Shown here piece after piece: positions 7,058-15,506 of a DNA stretch of 64,000 nt. The position numbers and the translations under genes are program-made. This stretch comes from Compostibacter hankyongensis. Lineage in GTDB: Bacteria; Bacteroidota; Bacteroidia; Chitinophagales; Chitinophagaceae. The stretch's first letter is position 1; each line of letters opens with the position of its first letter. The notes under the pieces were generated by a model. The model was not told the origin of the DNA, searched no databases, and worked only from the letters and a program-made list of their open reading frames with translations. The DNA lies in NCBI RefSeq assembly GCF_039541075.1, contig NZ_BAABFN010000004.1, positions 186,001 through 250,000 of the forward strand, given 5' to 3'.

Positions 7058-8611
7058 TTAATGCGCTCCGGCGGGCATGGCTCCGCCTCCTTTCTTGAAT
7101 TTCTGCAGATACAGCAGGGGGATGACAAAAAGAAAGAACATGCCTACGATCCAGAACACGTCTCCGTAAGAAAGCAGGGCCGTCTGCTTCATTACCGCTC
7201 CGTCGATGGCCTGGTGGGCCATGCGGGCGGCGCCGTTGCTGTCATAGCCTTTTGAGATAAAGCCCTGCATGATGCCGTTGAACCGGTCGGTGTATGCGCT
7301 GTTGTACGGGTTGATATGCTCGATGAGCATATTGCGGTGATAAAACATCCGGCGGTCCAGGAAGGTAGTGATCAGTGCAATGCCGAAGGAGCCGCCCAGC
7401 TGCCGCATCATATTGTTCAGCCCTGTGCCCTGACCGATATCCGCTCCTCTCAGGTCCTGCACCGCCAGCGTGGTCAGGGGAACAAAGAGCATGCTCATGC
7501 CTACGCCCCGGATGATCAGCGGCCAGAAGAAGTCGCCCGTGCCGGAGGCACCGTTGGTATAGCGGATCATCTGCATGCAGAACACGAAGAAAACCAGAAA
7601 GCCCGCCGTAGCCATGAACTGTGCCGGTATATTTTTTTTGAGCATGGTGCCGATCAGGGGCATCATGACGATGGTGGCCAGGCCTCCGGGAAACAGGATC
7701 AGGCCCGTCTGCTCCGCGGTAAAGCCCAGGATATTCTGGCAGAGGATCGGGAACACGAACACAGAGCCGTAAAGTCCCAGTCCCAGGATGAAGGTGGTAA
7801 ACAGCCCGATGGCGAAATTGCGGTATCGTAATATCCGGAAATCCACCACAGGGTGATCGGTGCTCAGCTCTCTCCACACAAAGAGCAGACCGCCTATGAC
7901 GGCAACGGCGGAGAGAACGATGATGTAGGTGGCGGCAAACCAGTCTTCCCGTTCTCCCTTTTCCAGGACTGTCTGCAGACAGCCTACGGAGACGGCCAGC
8001 AGAAGGATCCCCCACCAGTCGACCGGCTTCTGGTTGCCGGTTTTCGGGGTCGGACGCACAAAGGTAATCACGCAGAACGAAGCCAGTGCGCCTACGGGAA
8101 GGTTTACAAAAAATATCCAGGGCCAGGAGAAGTGGTCATTGATGTATCCGCCGATGGTGGGCCCTACGGTAGGTCCTACGACGGCGCCGAGGCCGAACAG
8201 GGCCATGGCCACGCCGATCTCTTCGGGGGGCCAGGTTTCCATCAGGATGGCCTGGGAGGTGGACAGCAATCCCCCCCCGGCCAGCCCCTGCAGTACCCGG
8301 AATAGGATCAGCTCTCCCAGGCTGGTGGCGTTTCCGCAAAAAAAGGAAAAGACGGTAAAAGCGATGATGGAAAACAGGAAATAATTCTTTCTTCCAAACC
8401 GGTTGCCCAGCCATCCGGACATGGGCAGTATGATAACGTTGGCCACCGCATAGGCGGTCACCACCCATCCCACGCTGTCCAGCGTGGCCCCGAGATTGCC
8501 CATGATATCGGGGAGGGATACGTTTACAATAGTGGTATCGATCAGTTCCAGCAAGGAGGCTGTAATTACCGTGAACGTCACGATCCATTTTCTGATACCT
8601 TTCTCTGCCAT
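7058..8611 (-). CDS. DHA2 family (EmrB/QacA) drug exporter, second copy
   Basis: This 517-residue, 14-helix MFS antiporter begins MAEKGIRKWIVTFTVITASL, with motif D1 LIDTTIVNVSLPDIMG and motif A GWLGNRFGRKNY. The antiporter motif C region GLGAVVGPTVGPTIGG is clear. It is strongly similar along its whole length to the next gene upstream (8661-10205), so the two are a tandem duplication. It lies last in the TetR-TolC-HlyD-DHA2-DHA2 operon, 49 bp behind its paralogue. It presumably works with the HlyD-type adaptor and TolC as a tripartite pump across both membranes. The substrate is unknown. Confidence 0.92.
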   Translation of the reverse strand: MAEKGIRKWIVTFTVITASLLELIDTTIVNVSLPDIMGNLGATLDSVGWVVTAYAVANVIILPMSGWLGNRFGRKNYFLFSIIAFTVFSFFCGNATSLGELILFRVLQGLAGGGLLSTSQAILMETWPPEEIGVAMALFGLGAVVGPTVGPTIGGYINDHFSWPWIFFVNLPVGALASFCVITFVRPTPKTGNQKPVDWWGILLLAVSVGCLQTVLEKGEREDWFAATYIIVLSAVAVIGGLLFVWRELSTDHPVVDFRILRYRNFAIGLFTTFILGLGLYGSVFVFPILCQNILGFTAEQTGLILFPGGLATIVMMPLIGTMLKKNIPAQFMATAGFLVFFVFCMQMIRYTNGASGTGDFFWPLIIRGVGMSMLFVPLTTLAVQDLRGADIGQGTGLNNMMRQLGGSFGIALITTFLDRRMFYHRNMLIEHINPYNSAYTDRFNGIMQGFISKGYDSNGAARMAHQAIDGAVMKQTALLSYGDVFWIVGMFFLFVIPLLYLQKFKKGGGAMPAGAH

Positions 8612-8660
8612 AACAGCTTTCTTCTTGGGTTGTAAAATGATTCTTCCGGTCTTTCTCCGG

Positions 8661-10205
8661 TCAGTGGGCCGCCGCTCCCGGCGCCCCGCCGCGCTTGAAT
8701 TTCTGAAACAGGATGAGGGGGATGATCAGCAGGAAAAAGATGCCGACCACCCAGAATACATCGGTATAGGACAGCAGCAGGCTTTGTTGCCGCACGGCCC
8801 TGTCCAGGGCGGCATAGGCCATCTCGCGCGCCTGGGAAAGACCAAATCCCTGGCTCATGAAACTGTGCTGCAGCCCGTTCAGCCGTTGCATAAAGGCATT
8901 GTTGTAATTGTTCAGATGAGCGGATAATATCGTATCGTGGTAGATGGACCTCCGGTCCACAAAGGTGGTGATCAGCGCGATCCCGAAGGAGCCGCCCAGC
9001 TGCCGCATCATCGTGTTGAGACCGGTGCCCTGCCCGATCTCCCTGCCCTTGAGGTCCTGCACGGCCAGCGTGGTGATCGGCACAAACAGCATGCTGAGGG
9101 CGACGCCCCGGGTCACCAGCGGCCAGAAGAAATCATGCATCCCGTAAGACAGGGTGGTTTTGTTCATCAACATGGAGAACACGAAAAAGACGATCATGCC
9201 GCAGGTGCCGATGACCTGTGCGGGTACCTTTCTTTTCATAAGATTCCCGATCAGGGGCATCATCAGGATGGTGACGATGCCGCTCGGCAGGGTGATCAGC
9301 CCGGTTTGTTCGGCGGTAAAGCCCAGCAGATTCTGGAACATCAGCGGGTACACAAACACGCTGCCGAACATGCCTATCCCGAAAAACAGGGTGGTGGCGA
9401 TGCCCATGGCAAAGCTGCGGTGGCGCAGGATGCGCAGGTTTACCACGGGATGCTCCGTGTTCAGCTCATGCCAGATAAAGATGAGCCCTCCGATGACGGC
9501 GACAAAGGTCAGCACGATGATATAGGTGGTCTCGAACCAGTCCTCCCTTTCTCCTCTTTCCAGCACGATCTGCAGACTGGCCACCGATATGGCCAGCAGG
9601 GCAAGGCCCCACCAGTCGATGGACTTCTTTTTTTCCGCCGGCGTGGGCCGGATAAAGGTGACGATAAGGAACAGGGCGATGGCACAAAGCGGGATATTGA
9701 TATAGAAGACCCAGGGCCAGGAAAAATGGTCGGTGATGTATCCGCCCAGCACGGGCCCGATCACCGGCCCCAGCACAGCGCCCATCCCGAACATGGCCAT
9801 GGCCATGCCCAGCTCTTCCGCCGGCCAGGTCTCGATCAGGATAGCCTGTGCCGTGGGGGCCATACCTCCTCCGGCAAGACCCTGAAGAAAGCGGAAAAAG
9901 ATCAGTTCCCCGAGATTGTGCGCGTTGCCGCAGAAGAACGAAAAGACGGTGAACATGACGATGGACGCGATATAGTAGTTTTTACGCCCCAGCCGTTCTC
10001 CCAGCCATCCCGAAATGGGCAGCACCATTACGATAGCAACGGAATAAGCGGTAATGATCCAGCCGATATCCTCGAAGGTGGCGCCCAGGTTGCCCATGAT
10101 ATGAGGCATGGAAACGTTTACCACGGTAGTATCGATCAGCTCCATGAGCGTGGAGAATACTACCGTTGCCGTTATAATCCATTTCCTGATACCTGTTTCT
10201 GACAT
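8661..10205 (-). CDS. DHA2 family (EmrB/QacA) drug exporter, first copy
   Basis: This 514-residue, 14-helix exporter begins MSETGIRKWIITATVVFSTL, with LIDTTVVNVSMPHIMG, motif A GWLGERLGRKNY and motif C GMGAVLGPVIGPVLGG. It has the same domain layout as the paralogue at 7058-8611, with many identical blocks such as MMRQLGGSFGIALITTF. It lies 68 bp behind the EmrA-like adaptor gene and is its most likely direct partner. Two transporters sharing one adaptor and one TolC gene suggests either different substrates or heteromeric pumps; this is inference. Confidence 0.93.
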   Translation of the reverse strand: MSETGIRKWIITATVVFSTLMELIDTTVVNVSMPHIMGNLGATFEDIGWIITAYSVAIVMVLPISGWLGERLGRKNYYIASIVMFTVFSFFCGNAHNLGELIFFRFLQGLAGGGMAPTAQAILIETWPAEELGMAMAMFGMGAVLGPVIGPVLGGYITDHFSWPWVFYINIPLCAIALFLIVTFIRPTPAEKKKSIDWWGLALLAISVASLQIVLERGEREDWFETTYIIVLTFVAVIGGLIFIWHELNTEHPVVNLRILRHRSFAMGIATTLFFGIGMFGSVFVYPLMFQNLLGFTAEQTGLITLPSGIVTILMMPLIGNLMKRKVPAQVIGTCGMIVFFVFSMLMNKTTLSYGMHDFFWPLVTRGVALSMLFVPITTLAVQDLKGREIGQGTGLNTMMRQLGGSFGIALITTFVDRRSIYHDTILSAHLNNYNNAFMQRLNGLQHSFMSQGFGLSQAREMAYAALDRAVRQQSLLLSYTDVFWVVGIFFLLIIPLILFQKFKRGGAPGAAAH

Positions 10206-10273
10206 GATGCAACAACTTTTGAGGCGCCGGCGCCCGCGCTTTCACCCGGTCAGGGACCGGGATATCATCTGTT

Positions 10274-11326
10274 TTATTCCTTGATGCGTATGGTGGTAAA
10301 CACGCTCAGCCCGGGCCGCAGCTTCCTCCGCCATTCGGGGGTCAGCTGTTTGAAATAAATACGGATGGGTACGCGCTGCACTACCTTTACAAAGTTGCCC
10401 GTAGCGTTGTCGGGAGGCAGCAGGGAGAACTTGGCTCCCGTGGCGCCCGAGAAGTTTTCAACAACCGCTTCAAAGGTGGTGTCCGGATAGGCGTCCACTT
10501 CGATGGTCGCCGGTTGTCCGGCTTTCAGATGGGCCAGCTGGGTTTCCTTAAAGTTGGCCGTTACATAGATGCTGCTGTCATTCACAATGGCGAACATGGT
10601 CTGTCCGGGCTGTACCAGCTGCCCGATCTGTATGTTCCGGCGGGAGATAACGCCCGACACGGGAGCGATGATAACGGTATAGGATAACTGCAGTTGTGCA
10701 AAATCCACATCTGCCTGACGCAGGGCGATGCTGGAACGGGTAGCGGCTACCTGTTCGCGCGAAGCGCCGATCTGCTCGCCGATGGCCGCCACCTGTTTCT
10801 TGGCTGCGGCCAGCTCTGCTTCGGCGGCGTCTTTGGCCGCTTTCACCTCGTCGAACTGCGATTGCGTAATGGCATGGTCCTTCAGGAGGTTCAGGTACCG
10901 GTTATAGTCCTGCGTCACCTTCCACAGTCGGGATTCGGCAGCGGCCACATTGGCCTGGGCCGGAGGTACGTTGGCGCTTACGCTGCTGACGTTGGAGCGG
11001 GATACCGACACATTGGCGCGTGCGGCGTCGAGGGCGGCATTGGCCTGTTCCAGCTTGATCCGGTAGTCCCTGTCGTCAATGACCACCAGGGTGTCGCCGG
11101 CATGGATGAACTGGTTGTCGCGGAAACGGATGTCCTTCACGTAACCGCTTACCCGGGCCACCACCGGACTGATATCCCCGTCAATCTGGGCATCGTCTGT
11201 AGTGACATAATGCTGGTAGTATATGTACTCCTTGATCCCGAATATGATCCCGAATACCAATACAAGTCCGAGAATAACCGGTACAATTTTTTTGGGTGAG
11301 ATGCGTCTTTTTTGGGTCTGTTTCAT
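10274..11326 (-). CDS. HlyD/EmrA-type membrane fusion protein
   Basis: This 350-residue adaptor has a single N-terminal membrane helix (about residues 13-30, VPVILGLVLVFGIIFGI), then DAQIDGDISPVVARVSGYV, the biotinyl-lipoyl-like half typical of EmrA. A long coiled-coil hairpin (about 75-190) precedes the second half, VIIAPVSGVISRRNIQIGQ. A beta-barrel domain ends VFTTIRIKE. EmrA-type adaptors link DHA2 transporters to an outer-membrane TolC channel. It sits 38 bp after the TolC gene and 68 bp before the first DHA2 gene, which fits a complete tripartite efflux operon. Confidence 0.94.
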   Translation of the reverse strand: MKQTQKRRISPKKIVPVILGLVLVFGIIFGIKEYIYYQHYVTTDDAQIDGDISPVVARVSGYVKDIRFRDNQFIHAGDTLVVIDDRDYRIKLEQANAALDAARANVSVSRSNVSSVSANVPPAQANVAAAESRLWKVTQDYNRYLNLLKDHAITQSQFDEVKAAKDAAEAELAAAKKQVAAIGEQIGASREQVAATRSSIALRQADVDFAQLQLSYTVIIAPVSGVISRRNIQIGQLVQPGQTMFAIVNDSSIYVTANFKETQLAHLKAGQPATIEVDAYPDTTFEAVVENFSGATGAKFSLLPPDNATGNFVKVVQRVPIRIYFKQLTPEWRRKLRPGLSVFTTIRIKE

Positions 11327-11364
11327 CTGTTAATATATTTGTTTTTTGAGGTTCTCCGGTTGTG

Positions 11365-12753
11365 TTAAGGTTGTGCGGCAGCGCCTGTAGCGGCGATGGT
11401 GCCGGTGGATTTTAAAAGGTTGTAATAAGCGATCTCGGCGTCGGCGCGGGCCAGGGCCAGGTTAACCTTTGACTGGTAAAGCAGGGTCTGCGCATCGATC
11501 CGGTCGGTGGTGGTGGCCAGCTGGTTCCGGTATTTCGATTCCATGATCCGGTCGTTTTCGGCGGCCTGCTCCACAGCGGTCTGCAGCACTTTTATCTTGT
11601 CGAGCGTTTGCTGATAAGCGCGGTAGTCCCGGTTGACATCGATACGGATCTGGTCGGAGGCGGCGCTTTTTCCGATTTCCACCTCCCGCTTTTTTACCTC
11701 CTGCTCGGCCACCTTATGCTTTGAGGTGTAAAGGCTGGAAATGTTCCAGCTCAGGTTGAGGCCCAGGGTCATCGGTATCAGAAAGCTGTTGGCCGGCGGT
11801 ATAAACTGCGAGTTGGGGTTTACGTAATATACATTGGCGCCCACGCCCAGCGTCGGCAGCTTGTCGGCATTGATGTTTCTGATGCTGATATCGGTCAGCT
11901 GGTTCTGGTAGTTATAGGTAGCCAGGTCTTTACGGCTGCGCAGGGCTTCCTGCAGATAGGCGTCCAGGGGTTGCACATCATGCGGGTCGGCCTGTATGCT
12001 GTCTACCTCGATCTTTGTGCTGTCGTCCGGCAGGCCGAGCAGGATGGCCAGGGCGTAGTTGGCTACCTTCCGGTTGTTTTCCAGCTCTATCCGGGTCAGC
12101 TCCACATTGGATTTTTCCAGCTTAAAGCGGAGCACGTCGTTCAGCGTGGCCAGCCCCTGCTCTTCAAAGTTCTGCGTTTCTTCCAGCCGCCCCTGCACAT
12201 CGTCCAGGTTTTGGGCGATGATCTTCAGGTTCTGATCAATCTTATAAAGGTTAATATAGGCGCTGACGATGTTGAACAGGATGTCATCCTTGTCGCGGTC
12301 TGCGTTGAGGCCGGCGATCTTTTTCAGCAGGTCTGCGGATGTTTTTGCATAGCGCAGCTTGTGGCCGGCAAAGATGGCCTTTTCAACGGCAAAGGTGCCG
12401 ATATACATGACCGTAGTACGCGGCAGGTACACCGGTTCTTCCATCAGCCCCTTTATCTGTATTTTATGGGTGGGGATATAAGCCCCGCTGCCCATGGCCG
12501 AGGCTTTGATGGTCGGCAGCTGCTGATCCGCAGCCTGCTTGTAGCGGGCTTCCGCCTCGTCTATCTTGGCCTGTGATAATTTGAGCGTTTTGCTGTTTTG
12601 AAGACCCAGCCGGAGGGCGTCTTCCAGGGTAATGCGCTGGGAAGACTGCGCAGCCGCCGGACGAAGTGTCAGGAACGTGCCGGCCAGCAGAAGCGGGACG
12701 GCGATAAGCCATTTCATTTTCAGGATTCTCATTTTTGGGGTGATTACTTCCAT
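11365..12753 (-). CDS. TolC family outer-membrane efflux protein
   Basis: This 462-residue protein has a signal peptide (about residues 13-36, WLIAVPLLLAGTFLTLRPAAA, cut before QSSQRITLEDAL). It then has two OEP repeats with long alpha-helical coiled coils, for example LRLGLQNSKTLKLSQAKIDE. It would form the outer-membrane channel for the HlyD/DHA2 pump encoded downstream. The start codon lies 3 nt after the TetR stop, implying tight translational coupling. Met8 and Met13 are alternative starts that still leave a signal peptide. Confidence 0.93.
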   Translation of the reverse strand: MEVITPKMRILKMKWLIAVPLLLAGTFLTLRPAAAQSSQRITLEDALRLGLQNSKTLKLSQAKIDEAEARYKQAADQQLPTIKASAMGSGAYIPTHKIQIKGLMEEPVYLPRTTVMYIGTFAVEKAIFAGHKLRYAKTSADLLKKIAGLNADRDKDDILFNIVSAYINLYKIDQNLKIIAQNLDDVQGRLEETQNFEEQGLATLNDVLRFKLEKSNVELTRIELENNRKVANYALAILLGLPDDSTKIEVDSIQADPHDVQPLDAYLQEALRSRKDLATYNYQNQLTDISIRNINADKLPTLGVGANVYYVNPNSQFIPPANSFLIPMTLGLNLSWNISSLYTSKHKVAEQEVKKREVEIGKSAASDQIRIDVNRDYRAYQQTLDKIKVLQTAVEQAAENDRIMESKYRNQLATTTDRIDAQTLLYQSKVNLALARADAEIAYYNLLKSTGTIAATGAAAQP

Positions 12754-12756
12754 TGT

Positions 12757-13386
12757 TTAAGCGTTTTTTATATCCAGGTGTGCGCCGATCAGCTGTTTGA
12801 GATGGGTTTTAACCCTTGTTTTCATTTTACTGATATATTCGGAGAATTCGAGATCTTCCGCGTTCATCAGCTTGCAGTAATAGCCTTTGGCCAGGGTAAC
12901 CTGCGAAATGGTGCCGGTGATGGTGGCCATGGTAAGGTCGACGTCCACCTTGCGGAATACTTTTTTCCGCTGCCCTTCGAGGATCACCTTTCTCACGAGC
13001 TCCATATTCTTTTGTTTGATATCGATCATCTTGTTCCGCAGCTTTTCTTCGGAGATCATGGAAAGCTGGCGGCTCATGATGTTGTGAAAACGGTGGTTAA
13101 CCAGTATCCGCTCCACATAAAAGTCGATCAGGCGGTCCATTTTCCGCTGAGGATCGGTGATTCCCTTTTTTTCCAGCTCGTCCACCACGCCTGCGGCATA
13201 GCTGGCGCGATATTCAATCAGCGCCTCCAGCAGTTTTTCCTTGGAGCCGAAATAATAGGAGATCATGGCAATATTCACTTCTGCCTTCTGCGCAATGTCG
13301 CGTACAGAAGTGCCTTCATAGCTTTTTTCAGCAAAAAGCTCCTCGGCGACCTCCAGTATCTGCAATTGTTTTTCACTCCATTCCAT
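12757..13386 (-). CDS. TetR/AcrR family transcriptional regulator of the efflux operon
   Basis: This 209-residue protein starts MEWSEKQLQILEVAEELF. The N-terminal helix-turn-helix is TSVRDIAQKAEVNIAMISYY followed by FGSKEKLLEALI, and the C-terminal half is an all-helical ligand domain. The frame is open 18 codons further upstream, but the ATG at 13386 is preferred because the extension runs through the predicted promoter and operator. It is the first gene of the operon TetR-TolC-HlyD-DHA2-DHA2. It probably represses its own operon through the direct repeat at 13416-13446 and is released by a pump substrate; the latter is inference. Confidence 0.93.
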   Translation of the reverse strand: MEWSEKQLQILEVAEELFAEKSYEGTSVRDIAQKAEVNIAMISYYFGSKEKLLEALIEYRASYAAGVVDELEKKGITDPQRKMDRLIDFYVERILVNHRFHNIMSRQLSMISEEKLRNKMIDIKQKNMELVRKVILEGQRKKVFRKVDVDLTMATITGTISQVTLAKGYYCKLMNAEDLEFSEYISKMKTRVKTHLKQLIGAHLDIKNA

Positions 13387-13407
13387 CACAGGGATTATTG
13401 GTTTCGG

Positions 13408-13449
13408 CCGCAAAGTTAAACAAATGTTTGATTTAAACAAACGTTTAAT
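13408..13449 (-). promoter_or_regulatory. Promoter and TetR operator of the efflux operon
   Basis: On the minus strand a TTG (13440-13438) is followed after 19 bp by TAACTTTG (13418-13411), a good Bacteroidetes promoter. Two copies of TTAAACAAAYGTTT with a 17-bp period (from 13416 and 13433) fill the spacer. Each contains a partial palindrome AAAC...GTTT. The layout fits autorepression by the TetR protein encoded immediately downstream. Confidence 0.7.
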
Positions 13450-13483
13450 TAGTGATTAACAAAAAATTTACATGAAAGGTGAA

Positions 13484-13511
13484 CTCTCCGGCCCCTTCAG
13501 GGGCCGGAGAG
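13484..13511. repeat. Perfect 12-bp hairpin
   Basis: CTCTCCGGCCCC and GGGGCCGGAGAG flank a TTCA tetraloop. No T-run follows, so it is not a standard terminator. A second hairpin, ATCCTGAG/CTCAGGAT with a 5-nt loop, lies at 13533-13553. Confidence 0.7.
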
Positions 13512-13695
13512 GTGAAGGGTGAAGGGTACGTCATCCTGAGCTTGACTCAGGATCTCATAAAGAAAGGTAAAAGGAGAAAGGAGAAAGGTGAAGGGTGAAA
13601 GGCATTTTAAGTTTAACGTTCAAGGTCTAAGGTTATCTGACTGGAATGAAACTTTAGACGTTAAACTTTAAACTATTGAACCTCAAACCAGAAAC
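13511..13695. repeat. Heptamer-period repeat tract
   Basis: This gene-free spacer between the TetR promoter and the IscA gene is built largely of 7-nt units. GGTGAAG appears twice at 13511, then AAAGGTA, AAAGGAG, AAAGGAG, AAAGGTG, AAGGGTG from 13563. AT-richer units such as AAGTTTA, ACGTTCA, AAACTTT and AAACTAT follow up to 13695. Related tracts occur elsewhere in the window. Confidence 0.6.
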
Positions 13696-13696
13696 G

Positions 13697-14023
13697 TCAA
13701 ACCGCGAAACTTTCGCCGCAGCTGCAGGTGCGTGAGGCATTCGGGTTATTGAAGTGGAAGCCTTTTCCGTTCAGGCCGTCGGAAAATTCGAGTGTGGTAT
13801 TATAAAGATACAGCAGGCTTTTCATGTCGGTGACCAGCTTCATCCCTTTATCCTCAAACACCTGGTCGTTGGGTCGCGATTCGTTGTCAAACTCCATTTT
13901 GTAGCTCAGGCCCGAGCAGCCCCCACCCACTACGGAAACGCGCAGGAAATAGCCTTCGGATTTGTTTTCCTCCTCCATGAGGCTCAGGACCTGGTTTTTT
14001 GCCTTTTCACTGATGAATATCAT
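13697..14023 (-). CDS. Iron-sulfur cluster carrier, IscA/SufA/ErpA (HesB) family
   Basis: This 108-residue A-type carrier has the three invariant cysteines: C36 in GGGCSGLSY, and C100 and C102 in the C-terminal CSCGESF. Its length is normal. A-type carriers receive clusters from a scaffold and deliver them to apo-proteins in the cytoplasm. It is followed upstream on the same strand by a cysteine desulfurase gene about 100 bp away, which supports a role in Fe-S assembly. Which of IscA, SufA or ErpA it matches cannot be decided from the sequence alone. Confidence 0.94.
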   Translation of the reverse strand: MIFISEKAKNQVLSLMEEENKSEGYFLRVSVVGGGCSGLSYKMEFDNESRPNDQVFEDKGMKLVTDMKSLLYLYNTTLEFSDGLNGKGFHFNNPNASRTCSCGESFAV

Positions 14024-14125
14024 GATACATTTCTTTTTGACAGATGAACAGCTGTCTGCTGCAAAATTACAGATTCTTTTACATTCCTTTTAACAAGCGG
14101 GAAGGGAGATTGTTGGCGCCGCCTT

Positions 14126-15298
14126 TCAGGCCGTTTCGGTGGGGCCAAGCTCCGCAAGTGTCTGTCCGATAAAGCGGGCGGCTTCCTGTACTTCCTCCGG
14201 GGTAGTCATCCGGCCCAGGCTGAGACGCAGGGAGGCCCGCGCCAGGGAGGGATCGAGCCCCATGGCAGACAGCACATGGGAGGGCCGGGGAAGGGCGGAG
14301 GTGCAGGCCGATCCTGAGGAAACGGCCACCCTTTTGGTCACTGCGCTGAGGAGAGCATTGCCGTCGGTCCGGAGAAAGGCCAGGTTGCTTACATGGGGAA
14401 GGCGGTGGCCGGCATCCCCGTTTATCCGGGCGCGTCCGGTCCGGAGCAACGTCTTTTCCAGCTCATCCCGGAGGGCGCCGAGGCGTGCAGCGTCGGCCTG
14501 CATTTCCCTGCGGCAGCACTCGGCGGCCGCACCCAGCCCCACGATGCCCGGCACATTGAGGGTACCGGAACGGAGCCCTTTTTCGTGTCCTCCGCCGTGG
14601 ATCAGGGGATGAAGCCTTACGCGGGGCGCCCGGCGGCGCAGGTAGAGGGCGCCCGCCCCTTTGGGCCCGTACAGCTTATGTGCGGAGCAGCAGAGCAGGT
14701 CTATGCCGTCGCGGTTTACCTCCACAGGGATCTTGCCCAGGGCCTGCGTAGCATCGGTCATGAACAGCGCGCCCTGTTCCCGGCTGAGGCGGCTCAGCAG
14801 AGGAATGTCCTGTATCACGCCCGTTTCGTTATTGGCATACATGACGCTTACCAGCAGGGTCTGCGGCGTAAGGGCGGCTGCCAGCGCATCCGGGTCAAGT
14901 CTCCCCGCTCCGTCTACCGGCAGGTAGGTGACGGCCGCGCCGCGCCGCTCCAGCTCCGCGCAGGTATCCAGCACAGCCTTGTGTTCCGTGACACAGGTAA
15001 TGATATGGTTCCCCTTGTGACGATAAAGTTCAAATATGCCCTTCAGGGCCAGATTGATGGCTTCGGTGGCGCCGGACGTGAAAACCAGCTCTCCGGCTTC
15101 CGCCCCTATCAATCCCGCCACCTGTTCGCGGGCCAGCTCCGCCGCCTCGCGGGCCTCCCAGCCGAAAGCATGGGTATGGCTGGCCGCATTGCCGAAACGG
15201 GCGCTAAAGTAAGGCAGCATCGCCTCCACCACCCGCGGATCACAGGGTGTGGTGGCGTTATAATCCATATAGATCAGCTGCTCCGGCATCTGCTGCAA
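14126..15298 (-). CDS. Cysteine desulfurase, IscS/NifS family
   Basis: This 390-residue class V aminotransferase starts near IYMDYNATTPCDP. It has the PLP-pocket histidine in TEHKAVLDT, the Schiff-base lysine K208 in CCSAHKLYGPKG, and the mobile active-site loop SSGSACTSA with C332. It supplies sulfur from cysteine for Fe-S clusters or tRNA thiolation. The first Met or Met4 may be the start. It is not part of a complete isc or suf cluster here; only the A-type carrier gene follows. Confidence 0.94.
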   Translation of the reverse strand: MQQMPEQLIYMDYNATTPCDPRVVEAMLPYFSARFGNAASHTHAFGWEAREAAELAREQVAGLIGAEAGELVFTSGATEAINLALKGIFELYRHKGNHIITCVTEHKAVLDTCAELERRGAAVTYLPVDGAGRLDPDALAAALTPQTLLVSVMYANNETGVIQDIPLLSRLSREQGALFMTDATQALGKIPVEVNRDGIDLLCCSAHKLYGPKGAGALYLRRRAPRVRLHPLIHGGGHEKGLRSGTLNVPGIVGLGAAAECCRREMQADAARLGALRDELEKTLLRTGRARINGDAGHRLPHVSNLAFLRTDGNALLSAVTKRVAVSSGSACTSALPRPSHVLSAMGLDPSLARASLRLSLGRMTTPEEVQEAARFIGQTLAELGPTETA

Positions 15299-15487
15299 AG
15301 GTAACGGATTATGGTCCGCCTCCCAAGGCAGGGCGCCGTCCGTATATCATTGCCGATAATTATCTTTGTTGGTTCCGGATATTAAGCGTACCTTCATGCG
15401 CCTCGGCAAGAAGATTCTCCCCACCCGGTCCCCTGATGTGTCGTGCTTCTTCTTACTTTTTTGTTTTTTATCAGCCAGGGGTCAATT

Positions 15488-15501
15488 ATTCTTATAAGAA
15501 T
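15488..15501. promoter_or_regulatory. Perfect 14-bp palindrome before the desaturase start
   Basis: ATTCTTATAAGAAT is a perfect palindrome ending 5 bp before the ATG at 15507, overlapping the expected ribosome-binding region. It could be an operator or an mRNA structure that controls translation, for example in response to temperature or fatty acids. This is inference from position only. Confidence 0.4.
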
Positions 15502-15506
15502 TAAAC

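Noticed and set aside
7058..13386. DHA2 efflux operon as the exporter of the putative lanthipeptide
   Set aside because: It has its own TetR regulator and lies several genes away; lanthipeptides are normally exported by ABC transporters.
13697..15298. Complete isc or suf cluster
   Set aside because: Only an A-type carrier and a cysteine desulfurase are present; no scaffold, ferredoxin or SufBCD gene lies in the window.
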